From the NCBI GenBank assembly GCA_002163245.1, contig MAAL01000054.1:113950-177949 (forward strand): a stretch of 64,000 bases of DNA. Reading direction: 5' to 3'. Shown here in pieces: positions 1 through 10,000 of this stretch. Positions within the stretch are counted from its first letter, which is position 1. Every line of letters begins with the position of its first letter. The stretch is from Gammaproteobacteria bacterium 42_54_T18 (lineage in GTDB: Bacteria; Pseudomonadota; Gammaproteobacteria; Pseudomonadales; Ketobacteraceae). Under the pieces are notes generated by a model. It searched no databases. It saw only the letters and a list, made by a program, of their open reading frames with translations, and was not told the DNA's origin. A program made the translations under genes and the position numbers.

Positions 1-112
1 GAAAATCCCCATTGGAAACTGAAAATTCAAGTAAAGAATCCAAATCCTCTCGATTGATTTTAGAAAGGTCAGTAGAGCCATTTGCAATGTTCTCAACTAA
101 TTTTAGCGACAT
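1..112 (-). CDS. Start of a second mobile-element gene, cut by the window edge
   Basis: An open frame begins at an ATG at 112 on the minus strand and runs off the left edge, giving about 37 residues (MSLKLVENIANGSTDL and on). It overlaps the end of the preceding recombinase-like gene by 10 bases, and a GGAG ribosome site lies inside that gene's last codons, so the two are probably translationally coupled. The visible residues match no family I recognise. Multi-gene recombinase cassettes such as Tn554 tnpABC or the gamma-mobile-trio have this kind of tight overlap, so a partner recombinase or accessory protein is the likely role. That is inference from position only. Confidence 0.55.
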   Translation of the reverse strand, partial: MSLKLVENIANGSTDLSKINREDLDSLLEFSVSNGDF

Positions 113-2484
113 AACAAGTTCTCCTTAAAGAGTTCCAAATCCAGTGGGTTGTTGGTCGCATGTTCGTACATATGCTTAGCTTCCTGGGGTGGGGGTCTGT
201 ATCTTTTTGCTTTATTGGTTAGAGAAAATGTATCCAAAATAAACACCGCTGCTTCGTACCATTTTTCAATTATTGGTACAAATACATCTTCCTTGGTGGC
301 AGTTTCTATTATGGTTTGAATGGCAATTAATACTTGAAATAGTGGGGTGCTTAATGTGTAAACGAGTTCATCCAGTCGTTCTGTTTGGTTTTGATGTTCC
401 TCTACTAGCAAGCAATCATTGGCTTTTTTAAGCTGTTCTGGGAGTTCGCCCAAACTATGGTTGTTTAAAAATTCGTCTAATGCCTCTTCATTAAAATCAA
501 GAGCATCAAATAGATATGGAGAATCCTTTAGGGCTTCAAAAATAATAGAATTTTGAAATATCCGAACCCACCGAGCATTGAAGTAGTCCATAAGTGGTTC
601 AGGAAGATAAGAGCTAAGAGTGCTTAAATTAGCTTCTTTATGCCCTAGGGCATCAGCTACTGCTCTAATTGAATGTGTTTCGATGTAAATTTGAAGCCCT
701 CTTGTTTTGCGAATGCTCCTTAGGGAAACCAGTGGAGCAAGTTTTTTGGCGCTTTCCTTGTTTAGGATTGGTTCGCCAAAATCATCAAACGAATCCAAAA
801 TAAGAAAGCGATGAAATCCTTTTGAAGACAATATTGATGAATTTATATTATTCAACCTTTTAGGGACTGTTAGATTTGCGCTAAGCATTACATACCTCCA
901 GCCGCTATCCCCTACTTTTTTTAGCGCAGATCTTGTATATTTAGTGTGTTCTATCAATCCTTCTACAATACATTTTGAGTGCTCAGTTAAATGGATTTCT
1001 TGCTGCGCTAACGTTGCACCTTTGCGATTTTTAAAACTTACAGCAACCCACTTTTTTCCAACTTGTTTAAAACCCACTTGGTTGTCATTTTTATCAAAAA
1101 GTTGCCATTCTTGTAGCCAGGAGGGTGTGATTTTAGGGTGTTCAATCACCAAAAGTGCGGAAAATGCCATTAGAGTACTTGGGGTAGGGATGTTTAACTC
1201 TTTCACCAATTGACTGTTGTTTTTTTCACCAAGAAAGGCTGCATAGTTCCGGCTGGGGCCACCAAAACCATGGTGATGAAATGTTGCGATAGTATTGCCT
1301 GGGTGTTCTTTTAAGCCTATTGGAAATGCTTCTCCAGTAACATAAGCGTGATTGTTTGTTCCCGCAACGGAAAGGTGCTTAACTTTTCCGTGCTTTATGT
1401 ATTCAATATTTCGTGCATGACGTTGCATGATTTCATCAACTGCATTTTGAAATGAGATGCGTATATGTTTGAGATCAAGTTTGAGTCGGCTCTCTATGAT
1501 TCCTAAAGCTTTCTCGTCTTTTATTTCAAGGGGGATGTCAACGAAAATCCTTTCTTTTTCCTCAGAAATAAACTTTCCGCCGATAGAAATAGCTTGCGAT
1601 CTATTTTTTGGAGACTTAAATTTTGGGGCAATAAAAGGGGTATTAGGCTCTTCAAAAAAACCAGTTTCAATAAAGCAACTGGTAAATTTAGGGATGTAAT
1701 TTAGGCTCCAATCTTCTGTGAATGACTCTACGCAGTTGTCATTCTGAATAGCTTTAGAAAGTAGAACGTGATAGACATTAAGCATGAATTTAGTTGAGTT
1801 TTCTGCTTTTAAAGCGCTCTCTAATTCTTCGTGGTTGCCACAAATATCCGAAAATGTATTCAGTAATATGGCTAGCCTAGAGATTGTATTTCGTGCTGTT
1901 TCTTTTTTCAATGTTCTAATGTAATTAGATATGGTTTCATGAATGGCGACGGTATATGCTGAACCGAATTTGTCAAAATATTTGGCAATATTCAAATGGA
2001 GACTTTTCCCTTCCTTACTCTGGCAGCTCCAGCCAGAGTAATACTCTAGCAGTGGGCTATTAATACGATGAGACTGATACTGTGAGATACAAGATAGAAC
2101 ATCATCACTAATACTTAACGGGGACAGCTTGATATTCTTCAGCGACGTATCGCTTTTAGCCAAAATATTCTTAAGCGCATTTTTTATGGAAAAACAATAC
2201 TTGTAAACACTATAAATACTTAGCTGGTCAAACTCCGTGTGTATAAAGCCTACGTACATAGAGAAGTGGTGATTTAGCTTTTCGTCATTATTTCTGATAT
2301 CTAATGCGCTATAAGGTGAGCTAAGCTGATGTATAACAATGTCCACAAAAGCCGTATAAGTATTCAATGACGCTTTGGCTAAACGATGAGAGTCTCTTTC
2401 AAGAGTTTCTTTAAGTTCGTTTCGGTAAGCCTCGCTGAGGACTGTGTTTAGCCTAGGGAAAAAGTTTAATTTCTGAGCTTCCAT
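103..2484 (-). CDS. Large tyrosine-recombinase-like protein (793 aa), mobile-element integrase
   Basis: A tyrosine recombinase C-terminal signature lies near residues 580-630. An arginine-containing helix (SIRKTRG) is followed by an ALGHKE box and, about ten residues on, a tyrosine in LSSYLP. These line up with the R, H and Y of the phage-integrase fold, although the usual HxLR histidine is replaced. At 793 residues it is about twice the length of an ordinary integrase. The N-terminal 570 residues are not recognised, and roughly 165 residues follow the tyrosine. Long recombinases of this kind occur in multi-recombinase elements (Tn554 TnpB; gamma-mobile-trio islands). Its start faces a ligA fragment whose 5' part is missing, which places it at the end of an inserted element. 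The next gene overlaps its 3' end. The recombinase assignment is fairly safe; the exact family is not. Confidence 0.7.
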   Translation of the reverse strand: MEAQKLNFFPRLNTVLSEAYRNELKETLERDSHRLAKASLNTYTAFVDIVIHQLSSPYSALDIRNNDEKLNHHFSMYVGFIHTEFDQLSIYSVYKYCFSIKNALKNILAKSDTSLKNIKLSPLSISDDVLSCISQYQSHRINSPLLEYYSGWSCQSKEGKSLHLNIAKYFDKFGSAYTVAIHETISNYIRTLKKETARNTISRLAILLNTFSDICGNHEELESALKAENSTKFMLNVYHVLLSKAIQNDNCVESFTEDWSLNYIPKFTSCFIETGFFEEPNTPFIAPKFKSPKNRSQAISIGGKFISEEKERIFVDIPLEIKDEKALGIIESRLKLDLKHIRISFQNAVDEIMQRHARNIEYIKHGKVKHLSVAGTNNHAYVTGEAFPIGLKEHPGNTIATFHHHGFGGPSRNYAAFLGEKNNSQLVKELNIPTPSTLMAFSALLVIEHPKITPSWLQEWQLFDKNDNQVGFKQVGKKWVAVSFKNRKGATLAQQEIHLTEHSKCIVEGLIEHTKYTRSALKKVGDSGWRYVMLSANLTVPKRLNNINSSILSSKGFHRFLILDSFDDFGEPILNKESAKKLAPLVSLRSIRKTRGLQIYIETHSIRAVADALGHKEANLSTLSSYLPEPLMDYFNARWVRIFQNSIIFEALKDSPYLFDALDFNEEALDEFLNNHSLGELPEQLKKANDCLLVEEHQNQTERLDELVYTLSTPLFQVLIAIQTIIETATKEDVFVPIIEKWYEAAVFILDTFSLTNKAKRYRPPPQEAKHMYEHATNNPLDLELFKENLLCR

Positions 2485-2580
2485 ATTGACAACTTACGCT
2501 AATGTTGAGTTTTGCTTCATATTAAGCCAGTATTGACAACTGTCAATGTTAATTTATACTGTATCAATGGTAATTATACG
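2484..2580. repeat. Short direct repeats at the element end, candidate recombinase-binding sites
   Basis: The 11-mer TATTGACAACT occurs at 2484-2494 and 2531-2541. A second pair, TCAATGTTAATTTATAC at 2543-2559 and TCAATGGTAATTATAC at 2564-2579, differs only slightly and repeats with a period of about 21 bases. The set sits between the recombinase start and the truncated ligA. That is where a terminal att site with core and arm-type sites would be expected. Binding by the recombinase is inferred. Confidence 0.5.
2519..2560. promoter_or_regulatory. Divergent promoters sharing a palindromic -35 region
   Basis: The palindrome TTGACAACTGTCAA at 2533-2546 supplies a perfect TTGACA -35 on each strand. 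On the plus strand TATACT at 2555-2560 is a good -10 with a 16-base spacer and reads into the ligA fragment. On the minus strand TAATAT (2519-2524) is a weaker -10 with the same 16-base spacing, and reads into the recombinase gene. A repressor or the recombinase itself could bind the palindrome and control both directions. Confidence 0.5.
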
Positions 2581-2600
2581 TGTATAACAAGCGGGTATAG

Positions 2601-4872
<2,272 letters not shown>

Positions 4873-4873
<1 letters not shown>

Positions 4874-5169
4874 TGTATGACGAAATGCCAGATTATGGCG
4901 AAAAAAAAGAGCAACCAGTGGCCGATCGTTTTCTGGAAATACCTTGGGACGCATTGGAAACGGACATTTTACACGCCTTGGTTGAAGAGTTTGTTAGTCG
5001 TGAGGGCACTGATTATGGTAGCGTTGAATTGTCATTGGCAGAGAAGGCTGAGCAGGTTATTTCTGGCGTTAAAAATAAACGTTATGTGATTTTGTTTGAT
5101 CAAGAAATGCAAAGTTGTCATGTTGCTGATAAAAATAACTGGGATGATTCTGTTAAACGTGGATTGTAA
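4873..5169 (+). CDS. yheU: YheU/UPF0270 family protein
   Basis: The start is the ATG at 4873, overlapping the previous stop (TGATG). This gives 98 residues. The core from IPWDALETDILHALVEEFV through SREGTDYG to AEKAEQVISG matches the short UPF0270 proteins, whose function is unknown. It has an acidic N-terminal extension of about 20 residues and a short C-terminal tail. It is the last gene of the ligA operon and is closed by a strong terminator at 5188. Confidence 0.85.
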
Positions 5170-5187
5170 AGTGGGCTAGTATGTAAG

Positions 5188-5227
5188 AAATGAGTGACAC
5201 AAAGGTATTTGCGTCACTCATTTTTTT
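5188..5227 (+). terminator. Intrinsic terminator between convergent genes
   Basis: An 11-bp perfect stem (AAATGAGTGAC at 5188-5198 with GTCACTCATTT at 5213-5223) continues, after one mismatch, into an inner CAAA/TTTG pair closed by a GGTA loop. A run of T follows at 5221-5227. It closes the ligA-SLT-yheU operon. The minus-strand lipase gene ends at 5235 and may share the hairpin, though the U-tract in that direction is poor. Confidence 0.85.
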
Positions 5228-5234
5228 GTTTATA

Positions 5235-6617
5235 TTATTTTCGCTTTCTTCTAGCAATAGTGAATCCTAAGAATCCAACCAACAGCATCCATTCCATAGA
5301 TCCGCCTTTTGCGCCTGGGGTAGATGTTAAGAAATTAGCGGCGTTGAAATATAACGGACGGACATCGTGAGAGCCATCTAGAATGTTCAACATATCCCAA
5401 TGATCCCAGTTCCCTTCGATGTGTCCCATGTAATTCCATACACCAGGTTGAATGTTTGCACCGTCATTGATGGATCCATCATAATGACTAATAACATCCG
5501 TCGACCAGTTAAGGGGCCCTTCCATTCCGCGTGTTGATGTTATGCCATCATTTGCCCAGAATGAACTGTCTACGGTAACACCACCTTCAGGTTGATGTGT
5601 GAATGATCCCATAAAGCTTGTAGGTAGTAGCAAAATTGGGTTAGTGCTTTTACCTGGGTTTTCGGTGCCGTCGCCGCTTAATTCTGATGTTTGGTTTGAC
5701 CAAGAATAATAATATACATCATCTTCTGCACTAGCAAACTGATTGATTTCTGCTGAACCAGTTGAGCTTAGGTCATAGAATGCAGAATCTTTCTTGTCAT
5801 ACATTTCCGTTAATATTCGCTTGGTATAGGCGCTTGGTAATTCAAATAATCCTCTACCACCAAGGCCAAAATGATCAAGTTTAAAATCATATATGGCGTC
5901 GATGTTGAGAAGATTTACGGCTTTTATTAGCATCGATACAAGAGTGTCAAATCCAGAGATTTTGTGATAAATCGCATGGGCTAATGGGGAGCCATCGTTC
6001 GCGCCAGCAATTGATGCTAGCCCGTTTACCCATTGATTATCACCTTTAAATAGGTCAGAAAGATCTTTTTCACTAGTTGCTGCTTTTTCAGTTTCGCTAC
6101 CGTTACCTAATAATTCAATTAACAGACGAGCGGTTTGAGTACCTTGGCTGTGGGCGATAATATTTACTTTTTGTCCGCCCCCAAGATTGCTGATTTTGGA
6201 TTTGTTTCTCCACGTTTTAAAATTTTCCCCAAATCGTTCATGATCATGTTCTTCTGCATGTGCCCTACCGTAGTCCACTCGTGTTCCTGTTAATTGAGCA
6301 TACAGTTCACATGTTCTGTCCCAGGAACTTGATATAGGTCCCATCGCTGGGGTGACTACGGTTTTGTGACCACCTTGTCGTTTTAATTCTTCTTGAATGT
6401 CCTTGAAGCCACCGAAATGTTTGTATAGTCCTAACACCTCATCTCTACCCCAACCAAAAAAACCATGAACAAGCACAATGGGGTAGTCGTTTAAACGTTC
6501 TTCAGGAGCAGCGGGCTCTGTTAATGTGGCGGCGTTGGTTGAAGTGGAAAGTCCTAAGAACAACAGTCCTGTTGCGAAAGTTGAGCGAAATTTATTTATT
6601 TTTTTTATGGTGGGCAT
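5235..6617 (-). CDS. Secreted triacylglycerol lipase with GlyGly-CTERM-like tail
   Basis: The chosen start gives MPTIKK and 460 residues, because a GGAG site lies 6 bases upstream of it; an in-frame ATG four codons earlier has no ribosome site. A signal peptide ends near residue 30 (TNA). The lipase core shows an oxyanion-region HGFFGWGRDE motif near residue 50 and a nucleophile elbow AHSQG with serine about residue 157. Near residue 406, GVWNYMGH followed by DHWD carries the likely catalytic histidine. This layout is that of the Staphylococcus/Geobacillus lipase group. The last 25 residues (GGS, a hydrophobic helix, then RRKRK) resemble the GlyGly-CTERM signal cut by rhombosortase, which would place the enzyme on the surface or in the medium. 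It is divergent from the acyltransferase gene. Confidence 0.85.
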   Translation of the reverse strand: MPTIKKINKFRSTFATGLLFLGLSTSTNAATLTEPAAPEERLNDYPIVLVHGFFGWGRDEVLGLYKHFGGFKDIQEELKRQGGHKTVVTPAMGPISSSWDRTCELYAQLTGTRVDYGRAHAEEHDHERFGENFKTWRNKSKISNLGGGQKVNIIAHSQGTQTARLLIELLGNGSETEKAATSEKDLSDLFKGDNQWVNGLASIAGANDGSPLAHAIYHKISGFDTLVSMLIKAVNLLNIDAIYDFKLDHFGLGGRGLFELPSAYTKRILTEMYDKKDSAFYDLSSTGSAEINQFASAEDDVYYYSWSNQTSELSGDGTENPGKSTNPILLLPTSFMGSFTHQPEGGVTVDSSFWANDGITSTRGMEGPLNWSTDVISHYDGSINDGANIQPGVWNYMGHIEGNWDHWDMLNILDGSHDVRPLYFNAANFLTSTPGAKGGSMEWMLLVGFLGFTIARRKRK

Positions 6618-7068
6618 AATGTTCTCCATTACTATTTTTTTTGTTGATGAAAAATGTAGGCAATAGGGTGCCTAGGTCGATGAATTAAAAAAATGTCATG
6701 ACCTTAAGTTTCTTTTTTTTGGAAAATAAAGTATGTCAACTCCAATCGATAGGCGCAGAAAACCACAGCAGAAAAGAATTATTCTGAAGGACTGGTTTAT
6801 CGAAAAGGAATTGGTATAACGCTAATAAGGTTTAATTGATATTTTCATTTTGGTTCCCCTTAATGAAATGGTGTCGCTATTTGTTATTGTTTTTTCCGTA
6901 ATGATTACGGCGTATATTTAATTTAAAGGTAGTGGTCACTAAATACTTGTATGAATCAGACCTGATAGTCAAAAACTCTAGAACTTCATGTGAGCGATGA
7001 TTCCTACAATTAATTTCTTGTTGATATGTTATAACGGTCGTATCGAACTATAGTGAGTTGGCTTGAGT
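6618..7068. other. Intergenic region between lipase and acyltransferase genes
   Basis: About 450 AT-rich bases separate two divergent genes and must hold both promoters. I could not assign clear -35/-10 pairs. The only coding candidate is a 28-residue frame at 6733-6819, listed separately. Confidence 0.5.
6733..6819 (+). CDS. Possible 28-residue basic small protein (unconfirmed)
   Basis: An ATG at 6733 opens a frame ending in TAA at 6817-6819. The product is basic (MSTPIDRRRKPQQKRII and on). A GGA lies about 9 bases upstream, which is a weak ribosome site. It resembles nothing I know and could be chance. Conservation in related genomes would be needed to accept it. Confidence 0.2.
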   Translation: MSTPIDRRRKPQQKRIILKDWFIEKELV

Positions 7069-7827
7069 ATGGAATCAGATTCTAGTTTTTATCGTTTTGT
7101 TCAGCGCAATATCTCCCCTGTAGTGAAGAGGTATTCTCGTTTAGAGATTGTTGGGCTAGAGAACCTTCCGCCTGAAGGTGAGGGAGCATTATTAGCATGT
7201 AATCACTCTGGTAGTGTTTGGTGGGATGCGTTGTGTCTTATCGCGGGATTGGGAGATCGATCTGTTAGCTTTGTCGCCCATCATTGGGATGCAAAGCTTC
7301 GTTTTATGCGTCTTTTTCTTGAAAGTTTAGGGTGTGGTTTTTTGGATGAGGATGCCTGCGATATTTGCGAAAGCGGCAGTGTTGTTAAAGGCCTGCACTC
7401 AGGTAAGTTAATGTGTATTTATCCTGAAGAGTCGTATCATTCATTTCATCATCGATATACATTGTTTAAATTTAGTCCTCATGTCGCTAAGTATGCAGAT
7501 ATTGCTAAGGTGCCTATTATTCCAATTACTATTATCGGAGCGGAGGAAGCGGCGGCAACGTTCTTTGGTCCAAAATTTAAAAATGTTCCTTTGCATGTTC
7601 CTTTGCATCCGCCCTTAATTTTACCGTTTAAGGTAACTATTGAAATTGGTAAACCTTACTTCTACGAAGAGCTGTTGCCGGCATCACCGGGGACATTAAT
7701 CAGAAGAGAGGAGGGGTATACGATAGCGGTAGAACAGCTACGAGAGCATATGTTTTCTACCATGAGCCAGTATCGTACCTGTCGTTTATCAGAAGAAAGG
7801 TATATTGATCGACAAGCCTGGTATTAG
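7069..7827 (+). CDS. PlsC-like lysophospholipid/glycerol acyltransferase family protein
   Basis: The NHSGSVWWD motif (about residues 45-53) is the NHx4D catalytic box of the glycerol-3-phosphate/lysophosphatidate acyltransferase family. The YPEES segment near residue 120 stands where these enzymes have the phosphate-binding PEGTR block, so the threonine and arginine are replaced by serine and tyrosine. Length (252 residues) is normal. No membrane helix is obvious, so it is probably peripheral to the inner membrane. The ATG at 7069 is used here; a TTG at 7063 with a GTGAG five bases upstream is an alternative. The acyl donor and acceptor cannot be read from sequence. A 7-bp hairpin overlaps the stop codon. 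Confidence 0.78.
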   Translation: MESDSSFYRFVQRNISPVVKRYSRLEIVGLENLPPEGEGALLACNHSGSVWWDALCLIAGLGDRSVSFVAHHWDAKLRFMRLFLESLGCGFLDEDACDICESGSVVKGLHSGKLMCIYPEESYHSFHHRYTLFKFSPHVAKYADIAKVPIIPITIIGAEEAAATFFGPKFKNVPLHVPLHPPLILPFKVTIEIGKPYFYEELLPASPGTLIRREEGYTIAVEQLREHMFSTMSQYRTCRLSEERYIDRQAWY

Positions 7828-7843
7828 GGGTACAACGTACCCC
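7827..7843 (+). terminator. Hairpin at the end of the acyltransferase gene
   Basis: GGGGTAC (7827-7833) and GTACCCC (7837-7843) form a perfect 7-bp stem with an AAC loop. No proper T-run follows (ACCCTCTTCT), so termination would be weak or factor-assisted. Confidence 0.4.
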
Positions 7844-7986
7844 ACCCTCTTCTAATGAGCCTAACTTGGCCTTGACAGTAGTAGGAAGCACGTGGCATTC
7901 TTTTGATATCTAAACGGAATGACGTGTCATTCTGCTTTAAAATGAAGAGTGTATCCACATTCTTACTCAGAGCCTTAGGAGGCTGT

Positions 7987-8664
7987 ATGCGTATTGAGAA
8001 TCGTCGCGCCGTGTTGTCTTACCCCCCCATAACTTATGACCTTAGTCAGCTTTTGTTATTCCCGCTAAATTATGCGATCAGTGGTTTGTGCCACCTTCAG
8101 CCAAAAAAATCTGTCTGGAACGAGCCGGGTTTTGAGGAAAAAGAGATCCCCGGCTCAGGTAAGGGGCTTGAACAGGTCAAGACAGAAATACTCCATCAAC
8201 ACGATGTGGCTTACAACGAGGGGGATTTGGTGCGTTTGTATGACTCGCTACCTGCGGTCACTGCTGAAACAGATTTAATTGGACGTGCATGGCAGGGGAA
8301 GATTCTTAGAACTAATGCATCCGTATTGGACCTTGCTGAATGGGTATTTATTCGACCGCTAAGCATGCTTGGGGTTAAGTGGGGTAAGCGTTATCGGACG
8401 AGTGAGAAAGGCGATCCGTTATTAATGCGTTGGTGTGATAAGGTATATTTTCCAATCCCTATTTGGGGAAACGTTGGTATGACAGATATAAAGTGGCGTG
8501 GAACTTCAACGGCAACAATGAACTATGACCACCAGCCGTGGAAAGATTATTTTAAATTACTTTCTGATGATAATGGAAAGGTTGTGTTACTTGGTGTTTG
8601 GACCCACAAGCACATTGCTGGAGGTTGGTTTACGCTGACCCTAGATACTGAAATTAAGGCGTAA
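7987..8664 (+). CDS. GXWXG/DUF4334-like protein
   Basis: The start at 7987 is chosen because AGGAGG ends 4 bases before it; in-frame TTG (7903) and ATG (7942) codons upstream have no ribosome site. The 225-residue product has a GXWXG-type segment near residues 75-100 (LYDSLPAV then DLIGRAWQG). The C-terminal part has the DUF4334 pattern of a short invariant YDHQPWKDYFK motif and a final LGVWT strand. These domains usually occur together in small bacterial proteins of unknown, probably ligand-binding, function. No signal peptide or catalytic residues are evident. The gene stands alone, ending 35 bases before a convergent hydrolase gene. Confidence 0.72.
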   Translation: MRIENRRAVLSYPPITYDLSQLLLFPLNYAISGLCHLQPKKSVWNEPGFEEKEIPGSGKGLEQVKTEILHQHDVAYNEGDLVRLYDSLPAVTAETDLIGRAWQGKILRTNASVLDLAEWVFIRPLSMLGVKWGKRYRTSEKGDPLLMRWCDKVYFPIPIWGNVGMTDIKWRGTSTATMNYDHQPWKDYFKLLSDDNGKVVLLGVWTHKHIAGGWFTLTLDTEIKA

Positions 8665-8699
8665 GAAACATCTGTGTTCGGGCCAGCGAATAGGGTGTT

Positions 8700-9653
8700 T
8701 TAATGGGTAGCAGGGTTTATCGCTGATAAAAAACGGTCAGCATCTGTGGCCGTTTTTTCGGGGAATTCTTCCATGGGAATATGTCCTGCATTTTTGTAAA
8801 TAATAGACTCCGCATGGGGAACGTCTTTTTTCCAGTTTTTGGCATGTTCTACGGGTACCCAAGCATCTTCTTCGCCCCACATGATTAGTGTTGGCATCGA
8901 TAGTTTTTTCATTTTGGAGATGACTTCGGGGTGTCCGTTAAAATGTTTAAATGTCAGAAACACATCGACCATAGCATCACGGCCACCAGGGTGAGACAAA
9001 AGATCAAAGTAGCGATCAAACACTGTGTGATGTATGTTATCCGGTTGACCGTAGACTTTTCTTACACAGGAGTCGACAATAAACTTTGGGGCAATCCAGC
9101 GGGAAACGAATTGAATGATAGGCTGGGTCACGAGCTTCATAATAAAGGGTAGCTTTTGTTCGTATCCAATAGGGTCAATGAGTATTAGCTTTTTGACTCG
9201 CTCAGGGTGGGTCGCTGCGTAGTTCCAAGAAATAAAGCCTCCTAGAGAATTGCCAACTAAATAAAAAGTGTCGACTCCTAATGCATCGACGAAACCGTTA
9301 AATAACGTGATAGTGTATTCTGGATTAAATTGTTTACTGGCATTTGGGTCGGATAAACCGAAGCCCGGAATATCAAAACGAATAATGCGGTATTTTGTTT
9401 TTAGAATGTCTACCCAGCCGTCCCAGGTGTGTAATGATGCCATTACACCGTGGGATAAAATAAGAACGGGGCCTTTCCCTTCATCTTGGTAATGGATAAC
9501 GGTACCGTCAATGGTGATGTACTTAGAATGACTGCTGGCATATTTTTCTTTGAGGCGATCAGGATGTGTTGTATGTATTCCTATTTTTTCATATGCACTA
9601 GAAAGGGCCTGTAGGTAGGGAAGGGTCACTTTTTCTTGGTTGGCGTGTGGCAT
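8700..9653 (-). CDS. Alpha/beta hydrolase (epoxide hydrolase/haloalkane dehalogenase-like fold)
   Basis: The 317-residue protein has the complete single-domain alpha/beta hydrolase layout. An oxyanion HG sits near residue 68, and the elbow GNSLGG has nucleophile Ser about 136. The acid is Asp about 263 in GEEDAWVP, and the base is His about 291 in NAGHIPMEEFP. A serine nucleophile points to an esterase, lipase or C-C hydrolase rather than a dehalogenase. No signal peptide is present. ATG at 9653 is preferred: AAGG lies 8 bases upstream, while the GTG at 9662 has no spacing to a ribosome site. The substrate is unknown. Lipid-related neighbours suggest an acyl ester. The promoter region contains two clean inverted repeats. 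Confidence 0.82.
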   Translation of the reverse strand: MPHANQEKVTLPYLQALSSAYEKIGIHTTHPDRLKEKYASSHSKYITIDGTVIHYQDEGKGPVLILSHGVMASLHTWDGWVDILKTKYRIIRFDIPGFGLSDPNASKQFNPEYTITLFNGFVDALGVDTFYLVGNSLGGFISWNYAATHPERVKKLILIDPIGYEQKLPFIMKLVTQPIIQFVSRWIAPKFIVDSCVRKVYGQPDNIHHTVFDRYFDLLSHPGGRDAMVDVFLTFKHFNGHPEVISKMKKLSMPTLIMWGEEDAWVPVEHAKNWKKDVPHAESIIYKNAGHIPMEEFPEKTATDADRFLSAINPATH

Positions 9654-9683
9654 AACAGGCACCTTATGTGTTGTTGTTTTACT

Positions 9684-9700
9684 TACTGATAGTTTCAGTA
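9684..9700. promoter_or_regulatory. Operator-like inverted repeat upstream of the alpha/beta hydrolase gene
   Basis: TACTGA (9684-9689) and TCAGTA (9695-9700) are perfect arms around a 5-base centre, about 30 bases before the hydrolase start. The size fits a dimeric repressor such as a TetR-family protein, but no regulator gene is nearby. Confidence 0.4.
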
Positions 9701-9724
9701 TGTGCGTTTAAATTTTGTCTTTTC

Positions 9725-9748
9725 ATAAGTGTACGGTTGTGCACTTAT
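9725..9748. promoter_or_regulatory. 24-bp operator-like inverted repeat in the divergent promoter region
   Basis: ATAAGTGTAC (9725-9734) pairs with GTGCACTTAT (9739-9748), nine of ten positions symmetric, around a GGTT centre. It lies in the 347-base gap between two divergent hydrolase genes (9654-10000), so one site could control both. No U-tract follows, which argues against a terminator. Nothing else clear is visible in the gap. Confidence 0.45.
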
Positions 9749-10000
9749 ATTTAACAATAGATAATTGATGTTTTTCTGTAACAGAAGAATGATCGGTATT
9801 TTTGTTTTTATGGGTTGAATTTAGCGAATATATGAAAATGTTGATATTTAGGATTAGTGCTCTTATGTACTTCAATGGTCAGGTTTTTATAAGATATTAG
9901 GCTGGTTCACATAATTTCAGACATAACCATATGCCAAATTAGTTGGATGTAGTCTCCAAATTTGTGTACTAATTTGAAAATGATCATCTTATATTGAGGG

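Noticed and set aside
944..1699. Two plus-strand frames opposite the recombinase gene
   Set aside because: They lie wholly antisense to the recombinase frame, have no ribosome sites and give cysteine/serine-rich peptides without family features.
7872..7910. Promoter starting with TTGACA at 7872
   Set aside because: No acceptable -10 box at 15-19 bases, and the sigma-54 spacing motifs (GG-N10-GC) are also absent.
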